Made by a program: the position numbers and the translations under genes
Notes under the pieces: model-generated
The model's database searches: none
What the model was told of the DNA's origin: nothing
What the model saw: only the letters and a program-made list of their open reading frames with translations
NCBI RefSeq assembly: GCF_029784135.1
Contig: NC_073745.1
Coordinates: 113,264,716 to 113,328,715 of the forward strand
Reading direction: 5' to 3'
DNA length: 64,000 bases
Origin: Toxorhynchites rutilus septentrionalis
Lineage: Eukaryota; Arthropoda; Insecta; Diptera; Culicidae
In this document: one piece after another, positions 42,736 through 53,160 of the stretch
How the letters are laid out: the number at the start of each line of letters is the position of its first letter
How positions within the stretch are numbered: the stretch's first letter is position 1

Positions 42736-43209
42736 TGTAGCGTTGCCTGAACGGTCTTGGCTTTCTTTCATACAACTAAAACTCGACCAATCGTTTTAGC
42801 GTGCAACTCTCGACTCTTTTATTTTTCCGAAATTAATTCTACAAACTAATTCTTCTACCTTCGAATTTCTGGGGAGGCGCTTGGAGTTACCCCGCAATAT
42901 CTGCCGATAAATAATTATGCGCCGAGTAATCAAAAAAAATGTCCCGTGTGTGTTGAACTGCCTCGAGCCGAGTGGAAACTTGAGATTTGTTTCACTCGCA
43001 CAAAAATAACAAAATTGACGTACGGAAAAAAATGTAGACTCGGTAACAACATAATGTAATTAGAGAAGTGTTCGATTTTCGACAAGGGTGATGCACTTTT
43101 GGATCTTGACGACAAAGCGCAAGTGTGCTTCAATGAAATATGGAAAAATGGAGCGAAGCATTCTCCAAGCGTCTCTATAATGATGTCTGAAGCGATTAGC
43201 GCCGCTTCA
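42736..43209 (-). repeat. 5' LTR of the short LTR retroelement
   Basis: Copy of 39850-40325. The 150-codon frame beginning at 43099 (+) reads out of this LTR into a microsatellite and is not a gene. Confidence 0.8.
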
Positions 43210-43226
43210 CTTTATTATTACAAATA

Positions 43227-43533
43227 TTATAACTATAACTATAACTATAACTATAACTATAACTATAACTATAACTATAACTATAACTATAACTATAACT
43301 ATAACTATAACTATAACTATAACTATAACTATAACTATAACAATAACAATAACTATAACTATAACTATAACTATAACTATAACTATAACTATAACTATAA
43401 CTATAACTATAACTATAACTATAACTATAACTATAACTATAACTATAACTATTACTATTACTATTACTATTACTATTACTATTACTATTACTATTACTAT
43501 TACTCTTACTATTTCTATTACTATTACTTAGTA
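43227..43533. repeat. (AACTAT)n / (TACTAT)n microsatellite
   Basis: About 220 bp of TATAAC hexamers with a few AATAAC interruptions, grading into TATTAC hexamers to about 43533. It starts immediately right of the LTR element. The poly-YN translation is an artefact. Confidence 0.95.
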
Positions 43534-46080
43534 AAAAACTGTATCTGCTGAAGGAATTGATTAGTAATATTTATCAAACTAAATTGTGGAATATCATAGG
43601 TGCACTCCGGTCTTCCGTTTGTCACATTAGTAGCTGTATAAAAGAATTGTTTTGGTTAATTGTTATGGAATTGTTAATGAAAATAGGAGGGAACCCGCGG
43701 GATTGAGAGTTATTTAACAATCTCTTCTCTCAGAGGGAAAAAACCCTATATATCTTTCCATCTGAATAAAAAAAATGAATAAGGATTCTACAAGCATGGG
43801 AAATGTAATAGCCAATATTGAATTTAAATATGAATTAACACTAATACAAATAATAATAATTGGTTAGTTAAATTCAATCATAAAATAAAAATTAATTTGA
43901 ATAATAATTAGTCAGTAATTTTATGCGATACCAAGATATAAAATGTCACAAATGCACACCAGTCATCCGAAGGTTGTAACGTTCATAGCTGTATAAATGA
44001 AATTTTTTTAAATCAAATCTTTAGTTTTTTATTGATAAAATGGAAAACCTACGAAAGTAAGAGTGCGTCAAATATCCCTTCTCACGTAGACACGAACATC
44101 TAGGCCTTATCATCTTAACAATTATATGTTCGACGAATTATCAAAAGATAAGTGTAATACTCACCGTTTAAAGAATTCAGCTGATTGATAATAGATCAAA
44201 TAAATATAAATAATAAAGATAAAGAACATTTTGCAACACACGAGATGTTCTGCGTGTTTCTTGTGAAATTCTGATCGGATTTCTGGTGAGTAATGCAAAG
44301 TTGTGGAAATACTATGAAAAAACTTTCAAAAAGAGTATGGACCTACGGCAATATTTAGAAATTATTGATTCAGTATTAATATCAGTACTACTGTTCATCA
44401 TCCTGCTAGTTAGCCTTCTTAGCATCCCTTGATATCGTTGTGCATGTGTAGAAGCAAAAATGAATCGCACAGAGGAACACAGAAAAAGAGGCAAGCCCTT
44501 CTGAAGGCACTCTTACACGACGCCGTGTTTTGGATTCCATCATCTCGAGTATCACAAAAGTAAAAAAAAAAAAAAAAATTAATCAAATCTTGATAACAGA
44601 ATATAAAAAGACTCAACACAGCGGAATCAGTTGTTAATGCGCCCTAATATTGTTTCTACTGAGACGAGATCTGCATCAAAAGGGGCGATCAATCATCTAT
44701 CAACCTCGTATTCGAATCAGTTGCTGGTTGGTTGGCTGATGATTGTAAACAAACATGCTTTTCCAATCAATTTTAAGACTTGTTAAGACTAGAACTCTAA
44801 AAAATACTTCTACTTAATGTACTTACGGTACATACTCTCGAACCAGGCTGGATGGTGAAGAATAACACAAAAATGCAAATATATACTATAAGAAGAAAAT
44901 ATGATAGGGTGGAGTAGGATGATCTACAAAATTTTTATAACAATTGGAAACCTTGACATCTCTTGATTTGGCATCCCTTTTGCTCGCACTTGGTCATGGC
45001 AGCGTGTGAGTGAGAGGCGACGCTGACACGAAACACGATGTAAACAAAGCAGGCCGTCGCTCCACCGGTCGCCCAACCGTCAAATACCTTGTCTGCCCTG
45101 CCGCTGCTGCTACTGACACCAAGCCAACACTGGTAACACCTGATATATTTCCTCTACCTCTCCTACTCCTCATTCTCCCGCTCACTCACACATATCATAT
45201 AATAGTGCAGCCACTCACACACTACTGCTGAATAAATTTCTCTGAAGCGCCGCGGTGCTCGTGTAGAATACATCACGCAAGAAACTTGTTGTTTTCGTAC
45301 GGGTTTTTTCTTTTCCCGCACTCAGTGGAAAATTCGACCGTAAAAAATGCAAAACAGAAGGGCACATTTGTTCTTCAATAGAAGAAAAAATCAACAATAA
45401 ATGATCTACATGCAACAACTCAGCTGCGATCGAACGGACCCGACGGCTGTCATGGCGACATTTTTCCTTCGAACTCCTTCGAAGCACTTAAACAAAATGC
45501 AACCAGGCAGATATTTAATCTATGGCATGCGAGGCCAAATCATTCTTCACACATAAAAATATAAAAAACATTGATAATGACAAAATTATAAACGATATCC
45601 TCTAATATGCTGCACACACAATCTCTACATGGTTTGTTTCATTACTTCACACGCGATTCAAATTGAACACAAAGAAAATGTCGTCATTTTAAATTGACGA
45701 GGACAATTACACGTGCGGATTTTTCATTCTTTCAAGATTTCACTTCAATTTTACTTATGCTAACACTAATTTATCGCCACGCGTAAATGATTTTTCGTGA
45801 AATCCGCATTTTAGTAACAAACTGAGCGAAACCCGATATCACTGAAAAAATCAACAAATCAACCGAGACTCAAGAGAGCGAAAAAAATACGTCTGCTCAG
45901 CTCGATAGTCAAGCAGCGAATCATCTATTACAAAAATTCCGATACATTCTAAAATAGTATTCGAAGTGGTAAACAAGTGGATTGCATAACATAATTTAAC
46001 TACGTAATTACGTCGAAAATATGCGGTCGTGTTCTAGATACAACCCCTTACAATTTTTTCTTTATTTCATCCATACGTAA
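43534..46080. other. No gene recognised
   Basis: Only short frames. 44990-45240 is relatively GC-rich, with convergent short frames rich in A, P and R, but I see no domain or splice structure to support a gene. An A-run lies at about 44563-44578. Confidence 0.45.
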
Positions 46081-46242
46081 CACAGGAGACAACCGTCAGA
46101 GGGCGGTTTTCACCATATCTCGTTCCACTTCGGCATCTTTTATCTGATACGCACCATCCAACGACTGTTTACCATCCTACTGTCATCATCACTCGGTAAA
46201 CACTGGTGGAGTGAACAAATAATATCCATCAACCAAACAAAA

Positions 46243-46259
46243 CAGCCCTTTTCAGGGTC
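46243..46259 (+). terminator. Histone-type mRNA 3' stem-loop, isolated
   Basis: CAGCCCTTTTCAGGGTC keeps the TTTTCA loop region of histone 3' ends but with an imperfect stem. Upstream DNA (46080-46240) is not recognisable as a histone coding sequence. Confidence 0.45.
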
Positions 46260-46489
46260 AAAGAGTATAACGATGAAATTCTTCAAACGTATCCAAAATC
46301 TAAAATCAACAGATAGCCTAACGGAATCCTACATCAACTATGCGGTCGTGTCTCGGACACAACCCTCCTGTGACTTTTTTATTCGTTTTTTTTTTGCATA
46401 TATTTCTCGTTTATTGAAAATAAAAGAAGAATTAAATTTTTGATTCATCCCCTTAAAGTCAGAAAACACCTTTCTCACCTGAATAAAAT

Positions 46490-47015
46490 TTTTTTTTGAC
46501 GTAGGACTACGTCTAACCGGAAGATATAGGGGGTGAAATGGAAATCTAGGCACTGAACAAGTAGGAAAAAATGCAAGATTTGGAACGCTTATAACTCGAG
46601 CATTTCTCAATAGATCGCAAAGGTTTTTGCATCAATTGATAGGAAATATATCTACGCATCTATGATTACGAATAACATTTCCTTTTTCTTGAGATAAATA
46701 ATTGAATAATTGTGAAATATGAAGCATTGTCCAAATGCACTATGTACCCATTTTTGATTGGTCCATTTTGTGCTCCTCAAATCGTACCGACCAAAACGGG
46801 CAACCAGAGCAGCAGCGAAATAGAATGAAGCACGATTGGAAAGAAAAAAGAAAAAAATGAACGAAACATTGTTCGCAGTCTCACACATGCGTAATTCTCG
46901 AGCCAGCCAGTCAGCTTAAAAATCCCCGCCCTGCTGCCGTAACGATCATTCTCATCGAAACCGTACACCACATCGTTTCGCATCACATCAGATCAACAAA
47001 CCAACACAAGTAGCC
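46490..47015 (+). repeat. Histone-flank repeat upstream of H2A pseudogene
   Basis: Begins TTTGACGTAGGACTACGTCT (46495), continues GCTTATAACTCGAGCATTTC and TTTTTGATTGGTCCATTTTG (46750, CCAAT-type on the minus strand), and ends at the degenerate H2A start. Parallel blocks occur at 38628-39100 and 36510-36560. Confidence 0.55.
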
Positions 47016-47480
47016 ATGGTTGGACATGGCAAAGGAGGAAAAGTGAAGGGAAAGGCAAAATCCCACTCGAACCGTGTTGATCTGAAGTTTCCCGCAAGGG
47101 TAGCTAGGCCGAGCGCGTTAGTACCAGTGCACCAGTCCACCTAGCCGGCGTTATATAGTTTCGGCCGCCGAAGTGATCGAGTTGGCTGGCAAAGCTGCTC
47201 GCGACGATAAAAAAGCCCGCATTCGGAACAGAACACATTCGGTTCGGTGGACATCAAGACAACAGGCAGTTGCAGCGAGTGGCGAGTGGCAAACGCAATC
47301 GCAAAACGGCATCAGGTAGCAGAAGAAAAAAGTTTGTTCTTTATACAAACTGCTTTGGTGGCAAATCCAAAACAAGGCGGCATCAAGGGCGTTCGAAATG
47401 TTTTTTTTCAAAACCACGAGTACTAAGTTTTCTAAATTGGAACCATTCCATAAAACAAGGCGCTTTTCAGTGCCATTAAA
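47016..47480 (+). pseudogene. Histone H2A pseudogene, best N-terminus
   Basis: The start ATGGTTGGACATGGCAAAGG reads [20 protein letters not shown] followed by VDLKFP, matching H2A [26 protein letters not shown]. Frame is lost after residue ~27. VIELAGKAARDDKKARI-like sequence (about 47178-47230, GTGATCGAGTTGGCTGGCAA) represents the H2A core. The tail shares GTTTGTTCTTTATACAAACT with the 28838 copy. GGCGCTTTTCAGTGCCATTA (47459) is a decayed stem-loop. Upstream DNA resembles histone promoter flanks. Not translatable as a histone. Confidence 0.85.
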
Positions 47481-47884
47481 CCTTCCAAAAAAGAGTTTAG
47501 GAAATACAGTTCAATGCTTTCTAAAACAATATCCAAAATAATAATAAAACACAAATTGATTTTTTCATAATTTGTTTGCCAGGATATGATGAGTATGTGA
47601 ATTTGGCAGTTGTTCTGAGCTTATTGATTTTCACCAATTCTTAAATTGCTTCTAGATTGAAAGTACAGTAATTTACACTTATCTCGACATTTAGCTAATT
47701 GGACGGACATGTAATGCGACATATTTAGTTGGACATTTTTGTAAACATAGAGATCCAAATTATGACCACACATTGAAAGTCGACACTGTACCACTGTCAT
47801 CGGAAATGTTCAATTACAGGTTAAAATCGTCTCCAATGCGACACTGAGTAGTGGTAATGCGACGTGCCATTGAATGTAATTTAC

Positions 47885-48059
47885 CGTACAATATGTCACA
47901 AGCTGGATGGGAAGAAATTTTCCAACTGTGAAAGCTGTGGCGAGTGGCAAATGCAATCGCTAAACAGAAAGGTTTAGCCGAACAAGATGGGGACATCGAG
48001 TGATAACAAAACAATAAACTCTTTAGATTGAAGATAATTTTGTGATCCTGAAAAGGACC
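47885..48059. repeat. Duplicated H2A-pseudogene 3' block and minus-strand stem-loop
   Basis: CACAAGCTGGATGGGAAGAA to CATCGAGTGATAACAAAAC (47895-48012) recurs at 48629-48750 after the next H2A pseudogene. At 48044-48059 the minus strand reads GGTCCTTTTCAGGATC, a histone-type stem-loop pointing left. It could mark the end of a divergent H2B-type relic between 48060 and 48220, but no H2B sequence was recognised. Confidence 0.55.
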
Positions 48060-48210
48060 CTTTTTAGTCTGCATGTGAATCCAACGAGCGAACAAATCGT
48101 AATGAATGTATTTTTTTGCCATCGCTCCCTTTTAACGCTCATTCGTTCGTCTCGTTGGACTCGCCCCTCTGGCTGAGTCTGCCGTTTTGGTTCTATCCTG
48201 TGAGTGTGTA

Positions 48211-48225
48211 CCGCTAGAGTATAAA
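48211..48225. promoter_or_regulatory. TATA-like box of histone-derived unit
   Basis: AGAGTATAAAACACG lies about 85 bp before the degenerate H2A start at 48297. It is placed where an H2A promoter would be; whether it still works is unknown. Confidence 0.4.
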
Positions 48226-48296
48226 ACACGCGGACCCCAAAAAAATATCTTATTTTCTTTCAAACCGTAAACCCGTGTGGTTGTACGGCATCGGCA

Positions 48297-48680
48297 TCGT
48301 GGACGTAACAAAGGAGGACAAGTTAAGGGAAAGGCAAAGTCTCACTCGAACCGTACAGGTCTCCAGTTCCCTGTTGGTCGCATTCACTGATTGCTCCGCA
48401 AGGGTAACTAGGCCGAACGGATTGGTGCCGGAGCACCAGTATACCTAACAGCGATTATAGAGTTTCGGCCGTCGGAGTGCTCGAGTTGGCTTGCAAAGCT
48501 GCTCACGACAATCACAAAACCCGCATCAAGAACAGAGCAGCTTCGGTTCGGCGCTCATCAAGGCAACAATTAGTTTCAGTGAGTGGCAAAGTGTTTCTCC
48601 GGCACGTCAAATGTAATTTACTGAACAACATGTCACAAGCTGGATGGGAAGAAATTTTCCAACTGTGAAAACTGTGGCGA
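48297..48680 (+). pseudogene. Histone H2A pseudogene, third copy
   Basis: CGTGGACGTAACAAAGGAGG with downstream AAGGGAAAGGCAAAGTCTCA corresponds to [14 protein letters not shown], but the ATG is mutated. QFPVGRIH is visible as CAGTTCCCTGTTGGTCGCAT (48364). VLELACKAAHDNHKTRIKNR (48477-48536) corresponds to the H2A helix region. The core between is deleted and shifted in the same way as in the 28838 copy. Confidence 0.85.
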
Positions 48681-48752
48681 GTGGCAAACGCAATAGCTAA
48701 ACAGGAAGGTTTAACCGAACAAGATAGGAATATCGAGTGATAACAAAAACAC

Positions 48753-48963
48753 AACACCAAAGGTTCTTTTCAGAACCATCAACATGTTCATAAAGAGTAA
48801 ACAGTAAACTAATCCAATTTTCAGGTAGATATGTAGGTATTCACGTAGGAGAAGAAAATAAAACAATATATTTAAAATATATATTTAACAAAAGCTGTCC
48901 CCTTTGTATAGTCCTACGTCACTCCGGTTATGTCCCCGACATTACCCACCCGTCTTTTTTTGG
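48753..48963 (+). repeat. Histone-3'-flank repeat, copy 2
   Basis: Starts with the stem-loop AGGTTCTTTTCAGAACC (48761-48777) and matches 36233-36440 to the end (CCCGACATTACCCACCCGTC). Here it follows an H2A pseudogene directly, so this is probably its original position. Confidence 0.75.
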
Positions 48964-49497
48964 ACATGATAATTTCACCCTATTTTTTACTGGTCATACT
49001 TATTAATTATTTCTCTGAGTGTACAACAATTGCATTTTGCGAAACAATATAAGAGACCAGTGAATACCTAACAAGAAAGGACAGAACGCGAAGTGTAGTT
49101 GTAGTCGTGAACAAAAAATGGTGTCGTCACTAATTGCGTTGAATTCATTGAGTCAATGAAGTTTATATTGATGAAAAAACAAATAAAGAAGGCTCCCAAA
49201 ATACATATTAAAATCGTTAAAATGATGATTTTTTTGTTGCTTTGAAGGTGTGAGAAGGTCGGAATACAAGAATGAATAAAGTAATTGTTTTATCGCTGTG
49301 ATATCGCTAACTCACCATCTGCGCACCCTGATATGTATTCACTGGTATGAAACTCAGATTAAAGAATATTTGAATACCCCGATAAATCATTCAAAACATA
49401 TACCTGGTTGTTCTATCATGTTCTGTACATAAGATTACAGTATTGTTTACCCAAGTTCATTGTTTTATGTACGAAATTGTACCCGTTCCCTCGTGAT
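48964..49497. other. Upstream region of Elongin-C-like gene
   Basis: AT-rich DNA without a recognised repeat; it may contain promoter elements for the gene at 49571. Confidence 0.4.
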
Positions 49498-49498
49498 C

Positions 49499-49508
49499 AT
49501 ATATAAAT
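49499..49508 (+). promoter_or_regulatory. TATA box of Elongin-C-like gene
   Basis: ATATATAAAT lies about 63 bp before the start codon, so transcription would start near 49530 and give a short 5' leader. A single strong TATA box suggests a regulated rather than housekeeping promoter. Confidence 0.55.
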
Positions 49509-49570
49509 TCAGAAACTCAACGTTGGTAACATCACATTTTAATCTCACCTAACAATCCAACCCCACCGCA

Positions 49571-50248
49571 ATGGACGCAATGGAATGGGATGGCATGGAC
49601 TTGATCGAAGAGTGTGATGTAGAGGACACGGATTTAATGAATCGAATTATATCCAACTGGAATGAGGTGGAATTGGGAGAAGAATCAGCTATAACGGGGA
49701 CCATGGAACCGAATGATTCTCCTGGTGAAGACGATGACGAGGATGGCGAATGGGTAGAGGAAGAAGAATCGGATACGGTATCTCTGAAACTAGATTCATC
49801 GGAGGACTTGGATTCGAACAGTTTCATCGGGAATGAGGATTGCATGGGCCCCGATTCGATGTTTGTAAAACTAGTTTCATCGGAGGGAGAAGGTTTCTTC
49901 GTGAAACGCGAGTACGCCTTCGTCTCGAGTACCATTCGGCGCTTGCTTTCCGGTCCTGGTGAATTCCCCGTGGGCGAAGCTAACGCGATCCACCTCAAGG
50001 ACTTTTCGTAAGTATCCAAATGGCCATAGATACATGAACTCCAGATTTGCTCTGATTGATTGATATTTTGTTTTTTTTTCTCTTTGAATTCCAGATCGAA
50101 TGTAGTCAAAATTGTATGCAAATATTTAAAATATAAGCATCGCTATAAGGGAGTTGACAATGAAACGTATGAGAAAATTCCTGAATTCCCTATTCCAACT
50201 AAAATATCGTGCGACCTGTATATGGCAGCTCATTTCTTGGATTTATAA
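49571..50248 (+). CDS. Elongin-C-like protein with acidic N-terminal extension
   Basis: Exon 1 is 49571-50007 and exon 2 is 50095-50248. The 87 bp intron has a consensus donor (gtaagt) and a T-rich acceptor (ttccag). The spliced product is 196 residues. Residues 91-196 match Elongin C: GPDSMFVKLVSSEGEGFFVK, REYAFVSSTIRRLLSGPGEF, then KYLKYKHRY and IPEFPIPTKISCDLYMAAHF with terminal LDL (LDC in the usual protein). This is the BTB/Skp1 fold that bridges Elongin B and BC-box proteins in Cullin2/5 ubiquitin ligases and in the elongin complex. Residues 1-90 are strongly acidic (EDDDEDGE, EEEESD) and absent from ordinary Elongin C (about 112-118 residues, almost invariant in animals). The divergence points to a paralogue. 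The start is the first ATG after the TATA box, in a CGCAATGG context. No AATAAA was noticed close to the stop. Confidence 0.8.
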
Positions 50249-50845
50249 ATAATCAAATTCTTGCGCGATAAAAAAAACAACACAATTACAACAAATTGAC
50301 AAATTAAATTAATTATTAGGTCATTAGACAAGTGATAGACTAGTTGTCATGTTTCCCTAAATCGAATCAAATTCTTCACGCTAATATCATTGGGAAAGCA
50401 ATAGGAATTTTTGATTATTTCCCCTAAATGTAAACAATTGTAAGAAAAAAAAAACATTATTTACAATGAAATCAGAACCCAGTATCTTAGCTTTCATTAT
50501 CAAAGTGTCAGGAACGAATCAAGTAGTTCCCGAGATCACAATCTCACCCCGCTCTCAAAAAGTCATTTTCAGTGTTATTTTGTTTTCTTTATTCGGTTAT
50601 CACGCCCATTAAATTTGGGAAAGTATTTGATCAAGAACATTTCCAGGATAAACCTTATCTCCTGCTTTAGCTCTTGAACCAAACTCCATTGTCGTTGTTG
50701 TTGTAAAATTTGTTGCCATTCTAAAGGTAGCTTCATGACGCCTCATATAAGTCTTGGTCCTCATTAGAGAAAAGCTTTAGCAATTGATTTCTACAATTTT
50801 TTCTTGATCCCAATTTCTTATCACTCAGGAAGTTTTACAATGCGA
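50249..50845. other. No gene recognised
   Basis: AT-rich region downstream of the Elongin-C-like gene, with no supported coding sequence. Confidence 0.45.
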
Positions 50846-51050
50846 TAAAAAGGTGGTAATTGCTTGGTTCCAGGTCCGTACTATATGGTGGATGCATTAA
50901 AACATCCTAATCAAGCTCCCGGAGTTGTATGGCCTGGCGTTGACCTGATGGAACAAAACACTTCCTCTGTTGGCCGATTCTGGACGTTTTTGGTCAATCG
51001 CTAGCTTTAAACGATCGATTGACTGCAGAGATCTGAATTCAGTGTATTGC
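50846..51050 (-). pseudogene. Mariner transposase relic (catalytic region)
   Basis: GGTGGTAATTGCTTGGTTCC, then TATGGTGGATGCATTAAAAC and GTATGGCCTGGCGTTGACCT parallel, block by block, the minus-strand DNA of mariner copy 4 around the DNARPH and YSPDLAPSDYH motifs, but with many substitutions. It is an older copy of a related mariner. Confidence 0.6.
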
Positions 51051-51306
51051 ACTTAAAAAAGAATTATAAATTTAAAAAATCTAATTAAAAATAACAAATT
51101 GGTTCTCAAATGGGGATAAGCACTAGGGTAGGAGCCTGCCCGTTGGTCTCAAATGTTCCTATCTCACACATCCACGAAAATCATATGACGACATTCTTAG
51201 ATCGGGCTCCGAGCACGGGTGTCGAAAGTGACTAAGTGAGGGGGTGCGAGCGAGTCAGAGCGCTATATCTATCCCGGGGAACGTCTCCCGAGTCATTAGA
51301 GGCTCA

Positions 51307-51748
51307 GGCCGAGGACATAGTGAACGCGATGCGATGCGGATTTCAATGCGGCGAAACTGTTTGTGGAGTGTTTTGCCGCGAATGAACGCAGATGATGGTT
51401 GCGTCAGACGATTTCCATAAATATCTTCACAATCGAACTCATCGAACGAATGTAAAAATTGGGTTAAGTTATTATTTTCGTTTTGTTCGATAAATCATAT
51501 AACTTTATTATAATTTACATAATCCATATTATGGAATATATTACTAAGTTAAATATCTCACAACTCAATTGTTTACAAAATGAAAACATGTAAACATATC
51601 CTTGTGCTGGGTTGTTTACATGTAGAATGGAATGGAAAGAAGTATCAAAAAACGCGCGAAAACGACAAGTAGGTCATTGCACGTGATGAGCTCCAATTAA
51701 TCGCTTCGCATCGCATCGCACCGCACCGCGTTTACTATGTCTTCGTCC
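51307..51748. mobile_element. PIF/Harbinger MITE
   Basis: Inverted ends 51307-51328 and 51727-51748 (GGCCGAGGACATAGTGAACG and complement GGACGAAGACATAGTAAACG) match the ends of the element at 2931-3723. Flanks are TCA and TTA, a likely 3 bp duplication with one change. GATGCG-type short repeats lie just inside both ends. No coding sequence. Confidence 0.7.
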
Positions 51749-52439
51749 TTAGTGGTGCGTCTGATCTCCATGTTAGGAGAGGCACCCCGAACAGGTTCCT
51801 TTGGCAAGGTGGGACTCTAATATACCTTGCCAACCCGCTTTCTCCGGGCAACCGTAGTTGAGAACCCGATTGTAACAATCATGGACAGCACCGATTTTTT
51901 CCAATCCGAAATTATCCGATTTAAAGCAAATACAGTTTACGCGAGGATGTTTTGAGTTTTGTTATAAGATGCGTTTCGATGGAGAATTTAGAAGAGTGCG
52001 GCTGTTAACCAAATCCGACATTTACCATTCAATCAACACTCAGCTTCAATTCATCCGAAAGGGAAATTGAGCAAGTGAGGTAAGTAAACATCGTCAATAA
52101 GCTTCGTCCTTTAATTCCTGAAGATAAAGGACACTATTGGGAAATCTTTGTAATCAATAATTAAATTGATGATATTTAACTGTTTAGTTACAATGGTTAT
52201 GTGCAATATGTGAGAACAACAATACACTTCAATCTAGGATATTTTTTTCTTTCAAGACGAGTTTGATTTTATGAATTTAACTATTTGACGAGACTTTTAA
52301 ACAAAGCTTCTAAGGACATGATTTGTAGTTCTGAAACAAAATTGCTGTTATAAATGTAGCAATGCACGGGGATTGACTGTTTTTGATTAAAATATTTGAC
52401 TCTCTTCGGTAGTAGAAGTCGACATGAGAGCCATCCAAG

Positions 52440-53160
52440 ACAGGATAATGCCGACGAGAAATTGCAGGCGGTACGTCTGGCATCAAGACGTTGATGACAT
52501 TTACCGGATGTGACATCAACCCGGAGAAAACATAGAGCACATTATGGAGGCTGTCCCGTTTTGGCCAACGCAGCCTACACCGAGCGCCACAACAACGTGG
52601 CCCGTATTGTTCACCGACAACTGGCGCTCCAATGTGCTCTACTGGAAGACAACGTACCAAACTACCGGTACCTGTCCTGGAAAATGACCGTTTGAAGCTG
52701 TACTGCGATCGCACTGTTCTGACCGACCTCACGATCCACCACAACCACACAGATATAATGGTTTACGACAAGAGCGACCGCAATGTCACAATCATCGATG
52801 TCGCTATTGAACTGAACCAAAATCTGGAGGAACCCACGGCATTTGCAAGTACCGACCATTGGCCGTGGAGCTCAAGGAACTGTGGAGGCTAAGGGGGGCC
52901 CCAAAAATTGTTCCGATCGTTCTCTCTGCAACTGAAATTGTCCCGAAAACACTTCTGGAAGCGCTAAAGGTGTTGAACATCTAGAAGGAATTGGCCGGCA
53001 TCCAAAAGTCGGTCATCCTCAGCACTTGCGCGATTGTCCGATAATTCATCGGTCGAGAATACAGCACGAGCATGCAGTTACGGGCATTCCGCAGGGCCTA
53101 GTCCCCCTTTGGCATTCAGAAGCCCGGGGGCAGATGAATATTCTGGCTAGGTTCGCCTAG
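52440..53160 (+). pseudogene. LINE C-terminal fragment with restriction-like endonuclease
   Basis: Two overlapping frames (52510-52695 and 52632-52892) plus later traces give CPVLANAAYTERHNNVARIV, then PVLENDRLKLYCDRTVLTDL and DIMVYDKSDRNVTIIDVAIE, then KELWRL..IVPIVLSAT. RHN followed by D-x14-D matches the (K/R)HD and PD-x12-14-D motifs of the R2/R4/Dong-type endonuclease that nicks target DNA. The first D lacks its usual proline. Frameshifts and a stop near 52983 mark it as dead. Upstream reverse transcriptase is missing. Confidence 0.65.

Larger units (their letters stand above)
39850..43209 (-). mobile_element. Short LTR retroelement carrying a Sec24-like ORF
   Basis: Direct repeats of ~475 bp (39850-40325 and 42736-43209, about 98 % identical by eye) have TG...CA ends on the minus strand. 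Next to the right repeat, separated by 2 bases, is a primer-binding site (42716-42733) complementary to a tRNA 3' end of Leu type including CCA. Next to the left repeat is a purine tract (AAGGGGGGA, about 40326-40336 on -). The 2.4 kb interior shows no gag, protease, RT or integrase but does hold an ORF resembling Sec24. No target duplication was found. This is a non-autonomous element. Confidence 0.75.

Noticed and set aside
43099..43551. 150-codon frame with (YN)n
   Set aside because: It runs from an LTR into an (AACTAT)n microsatellite.
44990..45240. GC-rich block with short frames on both strands as a possible exon
   Set aside because: No domain, no consistent frame and no splice partners; it could be a promoter or repeat but cannot be shown.
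48060..48220. Divergent H2B pseudogene between the H2A copies
   Set aside because: A minus-strand stem-loop and a TATA box fit, but no H2B residues could be recognised in translation.
49549..50121. 190-codon minus-strand frame
   Set aside because: Antisense shadow of the Elongin-C-like exon 1, serine-rich because the sense strand is rich in GA(A/G) and TC codons.
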